From an uncultured Luminiphilus sp. (GTDB taxonomy: Bacteria > Pseudomonadota > Gammaproteobacteria > Pseudomonadales > Halieaceae): a stretch of DNA of 45,157 bases. The stretch lies in contig CAJQLP010000117.1 of NCBI GenBank assembly GCA_905479205.1, positions 1-45,157 on the forward strand, written 5' to 3'. The stretch's first letter is position 1. Each line of letters opens with the position of its first letter. Shown one piece after another: positions 16,279-24,686 of this stretch. The notes under the pieces were generated by a model that ran no database searches, had not been told where the DNA came from, and saw only the letters and a list, made by a program, of their open reading frames with translations. Both the position numbers and the translations under genes were made by a program.

Positions 16279-17901
16279 TCACATCCTCGCTACGCCGAAA
16301 CTGTTTGCTCGGAGCTCCCGCTTGCGGCCCTCTACAATAGTTTCTAAACAAAAAGTGAGAACTTTGCGCGTATCCCGAGGATCGATAACACCATGATCAA
16401 GAACACGGCCAGAGGTGAAGAAGGCATCTTCCTGGGCATCAAAATGCGCGCAAATTTGAGCCTCCTGGGCCGATAACTGCTCCGTTGGCGGTTCTTCGCC
16501 CCGACGAGCTGCAACCGAGCGAGCCACTTCACTCATGGTTTTTGCAGCACTTTGGCCCGCCATGACGCCGGTGCGAGAACTGGGCCAAGAAAACAAAAAG
16601 TCAGGCTCGTACGACCATCCGCACATACCATAGTTGCCGGCACCATAGCTCGCTCCGATATGTAACGAGATCTTGGGCATTCGCGCAGTGGCTACCGCTT
16701 GCACCATTTTTGAACCGTGTTTAATCATGCCCGCACGCTCGTACTCGGTACCGACCATATAGCCGGTCGTGTTGTGGCAAAAAATCAAGGGGATATCGGC
16801 CTGATCGCAAAGCTGAACAAAATGCGCGACCTTCGTCGCGCCCGCAGGATCTATTGGGCCATTGTTGCCGATGAAGGCAACCGCGATACCAGAAATTGTC
16901 GCATGGCAGCAAACAGTCGACACACCATAGCGTGACTTAAACTCTTCAATGCTCGAACCATCGACAATACGCGCCAACACTTCTCGAAAATCATAAGGGG
17001 TTTTCGGGTCTGTGGGCACAGCACCTGCCAATTGCTCAGCAGGATACATTGGTGGCTGATAGGACTGACGGTGGGTCGATCCTCCGCGCTTATTCCAATC
17101 TAAGGAGCGCATGACGTCTCGCGCTGTAAGCAAGCCATGAGCGTCATCCTCGACGAGATATTCGACCAAGCCTGAGGTGCTGGCATGCATCTCTGAACCG
17201 CCGAGCTCACGGTCGTTAGCTTCTTCACCCGTCGCGGCTTTGACCAGTGCAGCACCACCTAGCGCAGCCATGCCATTCTCTTTTACACCAATCACATAAT
17301 CAGACATACCGGGCATGTAAGCGCCGCCCGCGGTGGAGCCGCCATGCAGCACTGAAATCACTGGCAGGCCCATCGATGACATTCGCGCGAGATTACGGAA
17401 AACCGCGCCAAACTGTGACCACAACTCGACGCGGTACTTCAGTAAATTAGCACCAGCGCTCTCTACGCAGTGAATCAGCGGTAACTTTTGACGCATGCAA
17501 ACATTCTGTATTGATAAGGCAATTTCAACGGAGCGGTCCGTCGCAGCACCGGCCGCAATACCCGAGTCATCGACCCAAATCATGCAGCGCGTACCTTGCA
17601 CGAAACCGATCCCCACCAACACCGACGCTCCCGGGATACTCGTTTCGCGATTGGGATCGCCAACACAGAAATTAGCCAAGGTGTGCATTCGTAAGAAGGG
17701 CATCCCAGGGTCAAGCAAGTGCCGAAGACGCTCAATAGGTGGAAGCTGACCGCGCTTTTCAAACGTTGCATTGCGCTTACTGGACGCATCAATAGCACGC
17801 TGCTCCAGCGCACGCAGTTGCTCAATATAGCCCAGCATACTGGCGCGATTCTCGTCGTAAGCCGCAGTATTAGGCTGAATTAAGGACACAATCTCAGGCA
17901 T
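16279..17901 (-). CDS. Acyl-CoA carboxylase carboxyltransferase (beta) subunit
   Basis: Transfers the carboxyl group from biotin to an acyl-CoA. Both crotonase-like halves are visible: the N-terminal CoA-binding part with VESAGANLLKYRVE and GGSTAGGAYMPGMSD, and the C-terminal part with FIGNNGPIDPAGATK, FCHNTTGYMVG and GASYGAGNYGMCG. At 540 residues it has the MccB/AtuC length. The segment LHGGSTAGGAYMPGMSDY departs from the GSCTAGGAYVPAMSDE form I know from methylcrotonyl-CoA and geranyl-CoA carboxylases, which hints at a different acyl group. It starts 2 bp after the AtuA-like gene, with GGAGA 9 bases before the ATG. Confidence 0.9.
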   Translation of the reverse strand: MPEIVSLIQPNTAAYDENRASMLGYIEQLRALEQRAIDASSKRNATFEKRGQLPPIERLRHLLDPGMPFLRMHTLANFCVGDPNRETSIPGASVLVGIGFVQGTRCMIWVDDSGIAAGAATDRSVEIALSIQNVCMRQKLPLIHCVESAGANLLKYRVELWSQFGAVFRNLARMSSMGLPVISVLHGGSTAGGAYMPGMSDYVIGVKENGMAALGGAALVKAATGEEANDRELGGSEMHASTSGLVEYLVEDDAHGLLTARDVMRSLDWNKRGGSTHRQSYQPPMYPAEQLAGAVPTDPKTPYDFREVLARIVDGSSIEEFKSRYGVSTVCCHATISGIAVAFIGNNGPIDPAGATKVAHFVQLCDQADIPLIFCHNTTGYMVGTEYERAGMIKHGSKMVQAVATARMPKISLHIGASYGAGNYGMCGWSYEPDFLFSWPSSRTGVMAGQSAAKTMSEVARSVAARRGEEPPTEQLSAQEAQICAHFDAQEDAFFTSGRVLDHGVIDPRDTRKVLTFCLETIVEGRKRELRANSFGVARM

Positions 17902-17903
17902 GG

Positions 17904-19697
17904 CTAATCGTCTCCGATCAATTTTTTAGGTATGGGAATAGAAACATCGAGCAAAAGCTGGGCATAGCATTTAGCCTGCGGATCATTGCGTAAACTGGCA
18001 ACGCCACCACCGCCAAGCGCCTCGTGCAAAACAAAGTTAAGTGCGTGTAATCCGGGCATGTAATACCGATCAATAGCGGGTGAGGCCAAGAAATGTGCGA
18101 AGCGCTCATTCACAGAGTCAACGGTCAGCGTGCGCGCAATCCACGGTAAATAATCAGCTTTTCGCGCGATGACTCCGATGTTTGCTTTGTTACCTTTGTC
18201 ACCTGATCGCGCCCACGCCAATCGCTCAAGCGGCACACTCACCAACTCGTCGGCACTATCGCCTTCAGGAATCAGAGGATTCGATATTACGGGAACGATG
18301 TTACGCATCTGCTCGGGGGAGTAATGCCAGCGGCTATTTTCGCCCAACACGTCGACGCGCGTAAAATCTTTAGGGACTAATGTAGAAAACAAACGAATGA
18401 CTGGTGATGGTTTAGGCCTAGAACCGGCAAACATGAATAATCCCGCGGGAGCACCCAACGCAGCGCCCGTTAACTCACGCAGCAGCAATGCCGCAGCGGA
18501 CCGCTCGGCGTGACGGCAAGCGACCTTGACCGTGACCTCCCGAGAGCGAACATATCTCGCCGCGCTACCGTAGTGGCTTTCGTCACCGACGACTTCGATA
18601 GACACCTCTTGAAAATCTTCGACACCCAAGGCGAGAAGTTTGCTCCGACTGCGCTCAAGAGCGACATTAGCGAAGATACGAGCCTTCTCTGCAGCACGAC
18701 TTCCCACATAAAAGAATGTTGTTCCTGCTCGCCATCCATCAGCCCAGGTTATCGATGCTTTATAGTGATCGGGAATCCCCGTACCTTTTGCGCCCCGTAC
18801 TTCGACGCGGTCGGTACCCTCCTGCGTCACAGTAACGTGTGAAAAATCGCAAATAACATCGGGCAGATAGTAGGCGGCCGGATCACCTATCTCATAGAGA
18901 ATCTGCTCGCTTACCGTACCTACAGTCACCGCACCACCGGTTCCACGGGGCTTGCAAATCGTCAAATCGCCCGAATCCGTTATCTGTGCAATGGGGTAGC
19001 CAATATTGTGCAAACTCCCTGCCAGTGCTTGCCAATCGGTATAGTTTCCTCCCGTCGCCTGGGCACCACACTCAATGATATGCCCGGCCAAAGAGCCCGT
19101 TGCCAGGTGATCTAGGTCTTGTGAAGTCCAACCAAAACTATGAATGCATGCACCTAGCGTGACTGCACTATCGACGCAGCGACCCGTGATGACAATATCT
19201 GCGCCGTCATCAAGCGCTTTCGCGATCGGAAACGCACCGAGATACGCATTTGCACTCGCAACGTGCTCTAACGGAGGTAACGCATCGCCCGAAAACATTT
19301 CCTCTGGATTAAGCGCTGACAATGCGGACAGTTGAGGCATTAGATCATCCCCAGTGACAACAGCAACACTAAGCTTCAGGCCCGCTTCAGCGATAAGCTC
19401 GCGCACGACAGTTGCGCAGCGTTCAGGATTCACACCCCCAGCGTTACTGATTAACCGAACGTTAGATGAAGCGATAGCCGTCAGGTGAGGCTTGATAACA
19501 CTGGTCACAAAATCGGTGGCATAGCCCATAGCGGGGTCAGCCGCCCGTGCTCGGGCGAGGATCGACATGGTAATTTCAGCGAGATAGTCGAAAACGATAA
19601 AGTCGACATCGCCATCCGCGAGAAACTGGGGTACGGCCATGTCGGCATCGCCCCAATATCCTGTCGCCCCACCTATGCGTACACACTGTTTTTTCAT
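17904..19697 (-). CDS. AtuA-like protein (DUF1446 plus C-terminal AtuA-like domain)
   Basis: Recognised as the acyclic terpene utilization AtuA family. The DUF1446 part covers about residues 1-450: VRIGGATGYWGD at the start, DYLAEITM, SNAGGVNPERCA, TGDDLM, DIVITGRCVDSAV, HIIECGAQATGGNYTDW. The C-terminal domain starts near 485 (VPLERLAWARSGDKGNKANIGVIAR). In Pseudomonas atuA is needed for growth on citronellol and geraniol, but its reaction has not been established as far as I know. At 597 residues it has the two-domain length. First gene of the operon, 93 bp from the divergent TetR frame. The SD is weak (GAAG). Confidence 0.88.
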   Translation of the reverse strand: MKKQCVRIGGATGYWGDADMAVPQFLADGDVDFIVFDYLAEITMSILARARAADPAMGYATDFVTSVIKPHLTAIASSNVRLISNAGGVNPERCATVVRELIAEAGLKLSVAVVTGDDLMPQLSALSALNPEEMFSGDALPPLEHVASANAYLGAFPIAKALDDGADIVITGRCVDSAVTLGACIHSFGWTSQDLDHLATGSLAGHIIECGAQATGGNYTDWQALAGSLHNIGYPIAQITDSGDLTICKPRGTGGAVTVGTVSEQILYEIGDPAAYYLPDVICDFSHVTVTQEGTDRVEVRGAKGTGIPDHYKASITWADGWRAGTTFFYVGSRAAEKARIFANVALERSRSKLLALGVEDFQEVSIEVVGDESHYGSAARYVRSREVTVKVACRHAERSAAALLLRELTGAALGAPAGLFMFAGSRPKPSPVIRLFSTLVPKDFTRVDVLGENSRWHYSPEQMRNIVPVISNPLIPEGDSADELVSVPLERLAWARSGDKGNKANIGVIARKADYLPWIARTLTVDSVNERFAHFLASPAIDRYYMPGLHALNFVLHEALGGGGVASLRNDPQAKCYAQLLLDVSIPIPKKLIGDD

Positions 19698-19748
19698 GGA
19701 TGATGTCTTCTGCCGTAATTACCGGCCTTTACTCGTAACTGGGCTTTG

Positions 19749-19792
19749 ACTCATTTATAAATATCACTCATTATAATTGAGGCAAACTCATT
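19749..19792. promoter_or_regulatory. Candidate TetR operator region with repeated ACTCATT
   Basis: ACTCATT occurs at 19749-19755, 19766-19772 and 19786-19792 in the gap between the AtuA-like and TetR genes. The middle copy belongs to an imperfect dyad, CTCA (19767-19770), ttataat, TGAG (19778-19781). The A/T-rich stretch between could hold promoter elements for one or both genes. TetR regulators commonly bind such divergent gaps; binding here is inferred. Confidence 0.35.
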
Positions 19793-19829
19793 GCTGACTT
19801 TAGCGACTCTTACTGATGAAGGCAAGACC

Positions 19830-20534
19830 ATGAAGAACACCCGAGACACACAACGAGAAAAGTTCGAAGCGCGCGAAGCGAGCATCATCGCGGCAGCGAG
19901 CACGGTCTTTGCGAGCCGTGGTGTTGACGGCGCAAAAATGGTCGACATAGCCCGACAAGCAGGTCTGGCAGAAGGCACCCTGTATTTGTACTACCGCAAC
20001 AAACACGATCTTCTGACGGCAGTTGTGGGGAACTTTTGGGCCACACTCACTGCCGGCGCGCATGATGCCGTCGATCCCCACGGCAGTACGTTTACACAAC
20101 TCGAGCAACTAGCGCGCTATCACCTCGATGCATTGCTCGCACAGTTTGAGTTAGTCCAACTCACCTATCGAGCGCGAGGAAAGGAGAGTGAACCAACGCA
20201 AGATCTCGAGCCTATTCGTGGTTATGTGCGAATTTTTGACCGTGTTGTTGAGCGCGGTATCGATCGAGGTGAGCTGCGTGACGATGTGACGCTCTGGCAA
20301 GCAAGAGATGTTTTTTACGGCACTCTTGAGTTCTCAGCGCGGACGCTCACGCTGCGCGGTAAAGCCCGCGACGAGGGCGTTGTGGATAATCTAATGGTAC
20401 TACTGACCCGTCACCTTGGCCGTCAAATCGACAGCGCACAAAATGACAATCAGACTGCAACAAGCAACCGCACACTCATGAGCAAACTCTCAGCGATTGA
20501 AGCGCAGCTGAAAAAACTGACTTCAGAAAATTAG
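19830..20534 (+). CDS. TetR/AcrR family transcriptional regulator
   Basis: An N-terminal helix-turn-helix of TetR type is clear: REASIIAAASTVFASRG, then VDIARQAGLAEGTLYLYYRNKHDLL. The C-terminal ligand domain is alpha-helical and divergent, as usual. ATG 19830 is preferred because GAAGG lies 7 bases upstream; the frame opens from a TTG at 19791 that overlaps the repeated ACTCATT region. It gives 234 residues. It is divergent from the carboxylase operon and most likely represses it in response to a pathway acyl-CoA. A C-terminal tail after about residue 205 is polar, ending in a short helix. The stop overlaps the convergent DHH gene stop by 4 bp. Confidence 0.88.
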   Translation: MKNTRDTQREKFEAREASIIAAASTVFASRGVDGAKMVDIARQAGLAEGTLYLYYRNKHDLLTAVVGNFWATLTAGAHDAVDPHGSTFTQLEQLARYHLDALLAQFELVQLTYRARGKESEPTQDLEPIRGYVRIFDRVVERGIDRGELRDDVTLWQARDVFYGTLEFSARTLTLRGKARDEGVVDNLMVLLTRHLGRQIDSAQNDNQTATSNRTLMSKLSAIEAQLKKLTSEN

Positions 20535-21484
20535 GCGAATTGCTTGCGCATAGCCTCGACAAAATCGTCAAGTCTATCGGTCGGAAGTTCGTTGATGCCT
20601 GCCGCCGCTGCGCGACCTCCGCCTGTAGGAAATTGGCGACAGAGCTCATCGGCACCTTGTCGAGCATTCAAGGGCGCGCGCACGCTGACTAGATAGCCCT
20701 TGGGGATCTCTGTCAGAACTGCGTGCGCTCGATCCGGCACATTGTTCGCGAGAAAGTTGCCATACACCCCGCTTACCCGTCGAGCCCATGGAGCATCAGG
20801 AAAAGCAACCACGGAAAGCGCGCCCTCCTCAACAATGCGCGGTGCCATTTCCGCCTGACGCATATCATCGCCATACGCTGCACTGAGTGTTTGAATTAAA
20901 TCGGGATCGTTATCGAGGCAATGTTGCGGATCATTATGAGGTAAAAGCCGAGCGTACAAATCAGCGGGTGCAAAGTGTAAATCGTCAATACTGGCGCCAT
21001 AACCGTTGTAGTTAATTAGCACCCCGAGCTCTTTCCAGCGACTCAAATCCCTAGGGGCACCTAGCGTGTTGGCTATTTTTCCCGCCGTTGAATCGAGGTT
21101 ATCTCCGTAGCAACCAACGATTGCCCATCCGGCGCGCTGTCCTTTCAAGTGACCATTGATAAGCGCAGACGTACTGACTTCAGGAGAAAGATTAATTAGC
21201 GTTGAGAGTAGAGCGTGGCTGGGAATCTCACCCGCATAATGATGATCGGCATAAAAAACCGTTGCCCCCTCGTTGAGAATTCTCTCGAGATCGGCCCTGT
21301 TCTTATCTAAGGAAACGTCGAGAACATTGACGTGATCGCCAGGCTCTGCGGTGACATTCTTGAGCAATGAGATATCACGCTTAACACCGGTCACGAGAGT
21401 TGACGGCTTAGGGCTAACTTGCCGAAGTTGCAAAAGAGCGCAAATGCCGTCGGCATCGCCATTAAAAACATCATAAACGGCCAT
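20531..21484 (-). CDS. DHH family phosphoesterase
   Basis: A DHH-superfamily protein of 317 residues. The metal motifs are in order: NGDADG (residues 8-13, like the DxD of RecJ and NrnA), LDVSLD (55-60), DHH (80-82), and a DHHA1-like C-terminal motif GGGRAAAAG near residue 295. The family includes nanoRNases, pAp phosphatases and c-di-AMP hydrolases as well as proteins of unknown role; the sequence does not decide between them. No signal peptide. SD GGGAG lies 6 bases before the ATG. It is the gene after wbpM on the same strand, with 38 bp between, and may simply be cotranscribed with it. Confidence 0.82.
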   Translation of the reverse strand: MAVYDVFNGDADGICALLQLRQVSPKPSTLVTGVKRDISLLKNVTAEPGDHVNVLDVSLDKNRADLERILNEGATVFYADHHYAGEIPSHALLSTLINLSPEVSTSALINGHLKGQRAGWAIVGCYGDNLDSTAGKIANTLGAPRDLSRWKELGVLINYNGYGASIDDLHFAPADLYARLLPHNDPQHCLDNDPDLIQTLSAAYGDDMRQAEMAPRIVEEGALSVVAFPDAPWARRVSGVYGNFLANNVPDRAHAVLTEIPKGYLVSVRAPLNARQGADELCRQFPTGGGRAAAAGINELPTDRLDDFVEAMRKQFA

Positions 21485-21510
21485 GCATAACTCCCATGGA
21501 CATACGACAG

Positions 21511-21522
21511 CTGGGGCCCCAG
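21511..21522. repeat. 12-bp perfect palindrome directly after the wbpM-like stop
   Basis: CTGGGGCCCCAG abuts the stop codon of the wbpM-like gene (TAA on the minus strand at 21525-21523). It may fold into a short 4-bp stem with GGCC loop in RNA. No T-run follows, so it is not an intrinsic terminator. Confidence 0.5.
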
Positions 21523-23586
21523 TTACCCTGTTACGGGATTATTTACAGAGGTATTAGCTGCCGTTGGAAGCACCGATACATTGCCCCCTTCAACAACCTT
21601 TCGGCTGCGCTTGCCGCTGAGGCCTTGCTTAACCCAAATGAAGTCATGTCGCGGCTCCTGACAGGAAAATCCGAGGACATGCTCACGTAAAATATCGTTA
21701 ATATCTGAACAATCGAGTCGGTCGCAAGCGTCAATCAAACGACGATAAGAAGATTCCAATACCTCAAAAGGCAAGCTCTCTTCCTCTGCACGCAAGATCA
21801 TCGGGTGCCCTGTGCCCGAAACTGCAGTGCCGAGCAACAATTCCTCATGCAGCTTCTCGCCTGGACGTAAACCAATGTACTCAATATCGAGATGATCGGA
21901 AGAATGCGCGTCACCGTCTAACTCATAGCCGCTCAAGCGAATCATCCGGCGCGCCAAATCAACAATTCGCACGGGCTCACCCATATCAAGCACGAAGACA
22001 TCGCCACCCGTACCTAAGGCGCCAGCTTGTAATACCAGCTGAGCAGCCTCACCTATGGTCATAAAGTAGCGTGACACATCGGGATGGGTCACCGTCAAGG
22101 GGCCACCCTGCTCTATCTGTTCTTTAAATAGCGGCACAACGGATCCGGAAGAGCCCAGCACGTTGCCAAACCGAACAATGCAAAAACGGGTTTGAGTACT
22201 CGTTTGTGTCAACGCTTGAAGAATTAACTCTGCGAACCGCTTTGAAGCACCCATCATATTCGTAGGTCGTACTGCTTTGTCGGTTGATATGAGTACGAAT
22301 GTCTCAACACCCGCCGCCTCCGCAGCACGTGCTGCAGCCCAGGTGCCTTCAACATTATTGGCAACCCCTTCGGCAATATTGTGTTCAACCAGGGGAACAT
22401 GCTTGTATGCTGCCGCGTGATACACGGTATTAACGCCAAACGTTTTAAACAAAGCGGTAAGACGGCGTTCATCGCGCACTGAACCTAACAGTGTGACAAT
22501 AGGTGCACGGACACTGAGTTTCTGCGCTGACTGGCGCAACTCACGCTCTACTGTGTATAGGGAGTACTCCGAAACCTCGAGTAAAATAAGTTCTTTTGGG
22601 CGCGATTCTAGAATTTGTCGACATAACTCTGAGCCAATGGAACCACCCGCACCTGTCACCATAACCACTTTGTCGGTAATACAACGATCTATGAGCTCCG
22701 CGTTTGGCGGAATAGGGTCTCTACCTAATAAATCATCGAGATCGACGTCCTGGATTTGGTTAACGCTAGCTCGACCCGCCACAAGCTCTGATATTTTAGG
22801 CACGGTGCGTACGTGAACCGGCAAACCTACCAGAGAGTTAATAATTTCACGACGTCGCTCCGCTGACGCAGATGGCACGGCCAGCAGTACCTGACTCACT
22901 CGGCGCTCTGAAATTATTGTCTCTAGCAGTTCTGATGGCAATACAGGTCGACCGTTGATGACGGTGCTATGTGCAGAGATATCGTCATCGACAAACGCCA
23001 CGACCTGATAACTAGATCCGTGGTTTAAAGCATGTAAGAGCTGCCGTCCGGACTCACCTGCGCCATAAATAATCACTCTCTTACCGTCACTGCGGACGGA
23101 CGCCTGATAGTAAGCGCGCATAAGCATTCGCGAACCACCCGTGGTGGTAAATAACAGCAACCAAAATGCGAGCGATGCAGTGTAAGGCAGCGCAATGCTC
23201 GACACAGAGAGAAGCAGCGCAAAAATCATCGCGGAGACGCTAACAGCCTGAATCAAGTCCCATACCGCGTGCTGCCCCATATGCCGAATCAACGCACGAT
23301 AGAGCCCTTTGGACAGGAATACGATTAGCGTCGTCGCGATAACAAGAAGTCCAAACGCAAATTCCGGCCAACTCTGCGGTAGCAGGGGCCTATCACTGGT
23401 AATAGACACTGCGCCCATAATCGCTAAAACAACCGCAAGGCCATCGAGCAGCATAAGGAGGAGCAAACGCGCAGCGCTAGACACGTCATTTGTCTCAGAC
23501 GCGACGAATGGTGCGGCCATTCGCTCTATAGGACTTAAAAGTTGATATCGAAGCTTATCGTTCAAAATTACTTCCTTGTAAATCAC
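21523..23586 (-). CDS. wbpM: Membrane NDP-HexNAc 4,6-dehydratase, WbpM/CapD/PglF-like
   Basis: Converts UDP-GlcNAc to UDP-4-keto-6-deoxy-GlcNAc for O-antigen or capsule precursors. Four hydrophobic segments lie at about residues 39-60, 77-93, 110-132 and 137-150. A first Rossmann domain follows (VIIYGAGESGRQ, 171-182), then the catalytic SDR domain with TGAGGSIGSELCRQ, STDKAVRPTN and MMGASKRFAE, where Met replaces the usual SDR Tyr as in WbpM-type enzymes. At 687 residues the length fits. The start is GTG 23586 (AAGG 4 bases upstream) or TTG 23565 (AAGGAAG 5 bases upstream). The gene sits after wbpL- and wbpV-like genes as in Pseudomonas. Confidence 0.9.
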   Translation of the reverse strand: MIYKEVILNDKLRYQLLSPIERMAAPFVASETNDVSSAARLLLLMLLDGLAVVLAIMGAVSITSDRPLLPQSWPEFAFGLLVIATTLIVFLSKGLYRALIRHMGQHAVWDLIQAVSVSAMIFALLLSVSSIALPYTASLAFWLLLFTTTGGSRMLMRAYYQASVRSDGKRVIIYGAGESGRQLLHALNHGSSYQVVAFVDDDISAHSTVINGRPVLPSELLETIISERRVSQVLLAVPSASAERRREIINSLVGLPVHVRTVPKISELVAGRASVNQIQDVDLDDLLGRDPIPPNAELIDRCITDKVVMVTGAGGSIGSELCRQILESRPKELILLEVSEYSLYTVERELRQSAQKLSVRAPIVTLLGSVRDERRLTALFKTFGVNTVYHAAAYKHVPLVEHNIAEGVANNVEGTWAAARAAEAAGVETFVLISTDKAVRPTNMMGASKRFAELILQALTQTSTQTRFCIVRFGNVLGSSGSVVPLFKEQIEQGGPLTVTHPDVSRYFMTIGEAAQLVLQAGALGTGGDVFVLDMGEPVRIVDLARRMIRLSGYELDGDAHSSDHLDIEYIGLRPGEKLHEELLLGTAVSGTGHPMILRAEEESLPFEVLESSYRRLIDACDRLDCSDINDILREHVLGFSCQEPRHDFIWVKQGLSGKRSRKVVEGGNVSVLPTAANTSVNNPVTG

Positions 23587-23596
23587 GCTGCCTTGT

Positions 23597-23629
23597 ACAT
23601 TGCGCTGACATTGCGCTTACATCGCGCTA
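23597..23629. repeat. 11-bp tandem repeat, three copies, upstream of the wbpM-like gene
   Basis: acattgcgctg (23597-23607), acattgcgctt (23608-23618) and acatcgcgcta (23619-23629) follow one another without spacer. The array ends 10 bp before the GTG start of the wbpM-like gene and occupies much of the 77-bp gap to the wbpL-like gene. Confidence 0.8.
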
Positions 23630-23663
23630 TGCGGGATCGCCGTTTGTTTCATCGGCGCACAGT

Positions 23664-24686
23664 TTACCTTTTGATACGCTGATGGGCTAGAAATACAGCG
23701 GTAGGAATCATGGAGACAAATACCAAAAATTCACCCCAATCTGGGCACCGCACTAGCCAATAAACAAGAGGAAACTGCCACAGGGCTTGCAGCATCAGTA
23801 ACCCAATATTGACCGTTATTGCGCTATTCACACGCCATGTAACAGGCCATGTAAAAGACCACGCATTAGATCGCACACCAGAACGCGCCAAGCGCTGATA
23901 AAGATGATCACTGTGTGCGATGTGGGGTGCATAGCCCTGAACAGTACGAATCAGCAGTGTGCCCGTGCTGTCGACCAAAAACGGCGCCATAAGAATTAGC
24001 CAAGCGTAACCCATCAGCTGATTTTCTTGAAAGCCAACTAACCCAATGGTGCACAGGGTAAAGCCGAGAAAGATAGCGCCACTGTCACCCATGAAAACCG
24101 ATGCTGGAGGCCAGTTAAGCCACATCAGGGGAGCTAATGCAGCCGCGAGCAAGGCACACAAGACTACGCTAGAGGGGAGTGTATTACCTTCCTCCAAGAC
24201 AAGCCCCAGGATGGCTATGCCGGCACACACGCACATTGTCTGGGTTGCTGCAAAACCGTCTAAACCGTCCATGAAATTGAACGCGTTTATTGTCCATGCA
24301 CCGAAGACCGAAAGAATCAGCAGCAATACTAATGAGTATGCGGGCGCTTGCGTGAAGACTAAAAAAGCGCTGGCACACACATAGAGAACCAGACGAGGCA
24401 AGCTCGGCAGATTACATCGATCATCGGCCAAACCCACCAAGGCGAGGCCCGCCATAATCATCACAATGCTCTCAATTTGAGGGAAATCTACGTGCGCTGA
24501 CTGATGCGCGAGCACTACCAAGACGACAAAGACCAAAGCGACCACCACTCCAGCTCCCACAACAATAGGGCTACGGTGTTGGCTGCGCGAATTAGGTGTA
24601 TCCAACAAGCCTAATCGAGGCGCAACAGTTCTGAACGCCCACAGACCGAATGAGCTCATCACTATACCCATGAAGAGCAGTGTCAT
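23664..24686 (-). CDS. wbpL: Polyprenyl-phosphate sugar-1-phosphate transferase, WecA/WbpL-like
   Basis: Integral membrane GT4/MraY-type initiating transferase that loads a HexNAc-1-phosphate on undecaprenyl phosphate. About ten hydrophobic helices are spread over 340 residues. Signature loops are present: AFNFMDGLDGFAATQ (the NxxNxxDGIDG-type motif) and FMGDSGAIFLGF, plus LADDRCNLPS after an early helix, supplying the acidic residues that bind magnesium. It overlaps the upstream epimerase/reductase gene by 4 bp. With neighbours wbpV- and wbpM-like it probably uses UDP-QuiNAc or UDP-FucNAc; the choice of sugar is inferred from context. Confidence 0.88.
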   Translation of the reverse strand: MTLLFMGIVMSSFGLWAFRTVAPRLGLLDTPNSRSQHRSPIVVGAGVVVALVFVVLVVLAHQSAHVDFPQIESIVMIMAGLALVGLADDRCNLPSLPRLVLYVCASAFLVFTQAPAYSLVLLLILSVFGAWTINAFNFMDGLDGFAATQTMCVCAGIAILGLVLEEGNTLPSSVVLCALLAAALAPLMWLNWPPASVFMGDSGAIFLGFTLCTIGLVGFQENQLMGYAWLILMAPFLVDSTGTLLIRTVQGYAPHIAHSDHLYQRLARSGVRSNAWSFTWPVTWRVNSAITVNIGLLMLQALWQFPLVYWLVRCPDWGEFLVFVSMIPTAVFLAHQRIKR

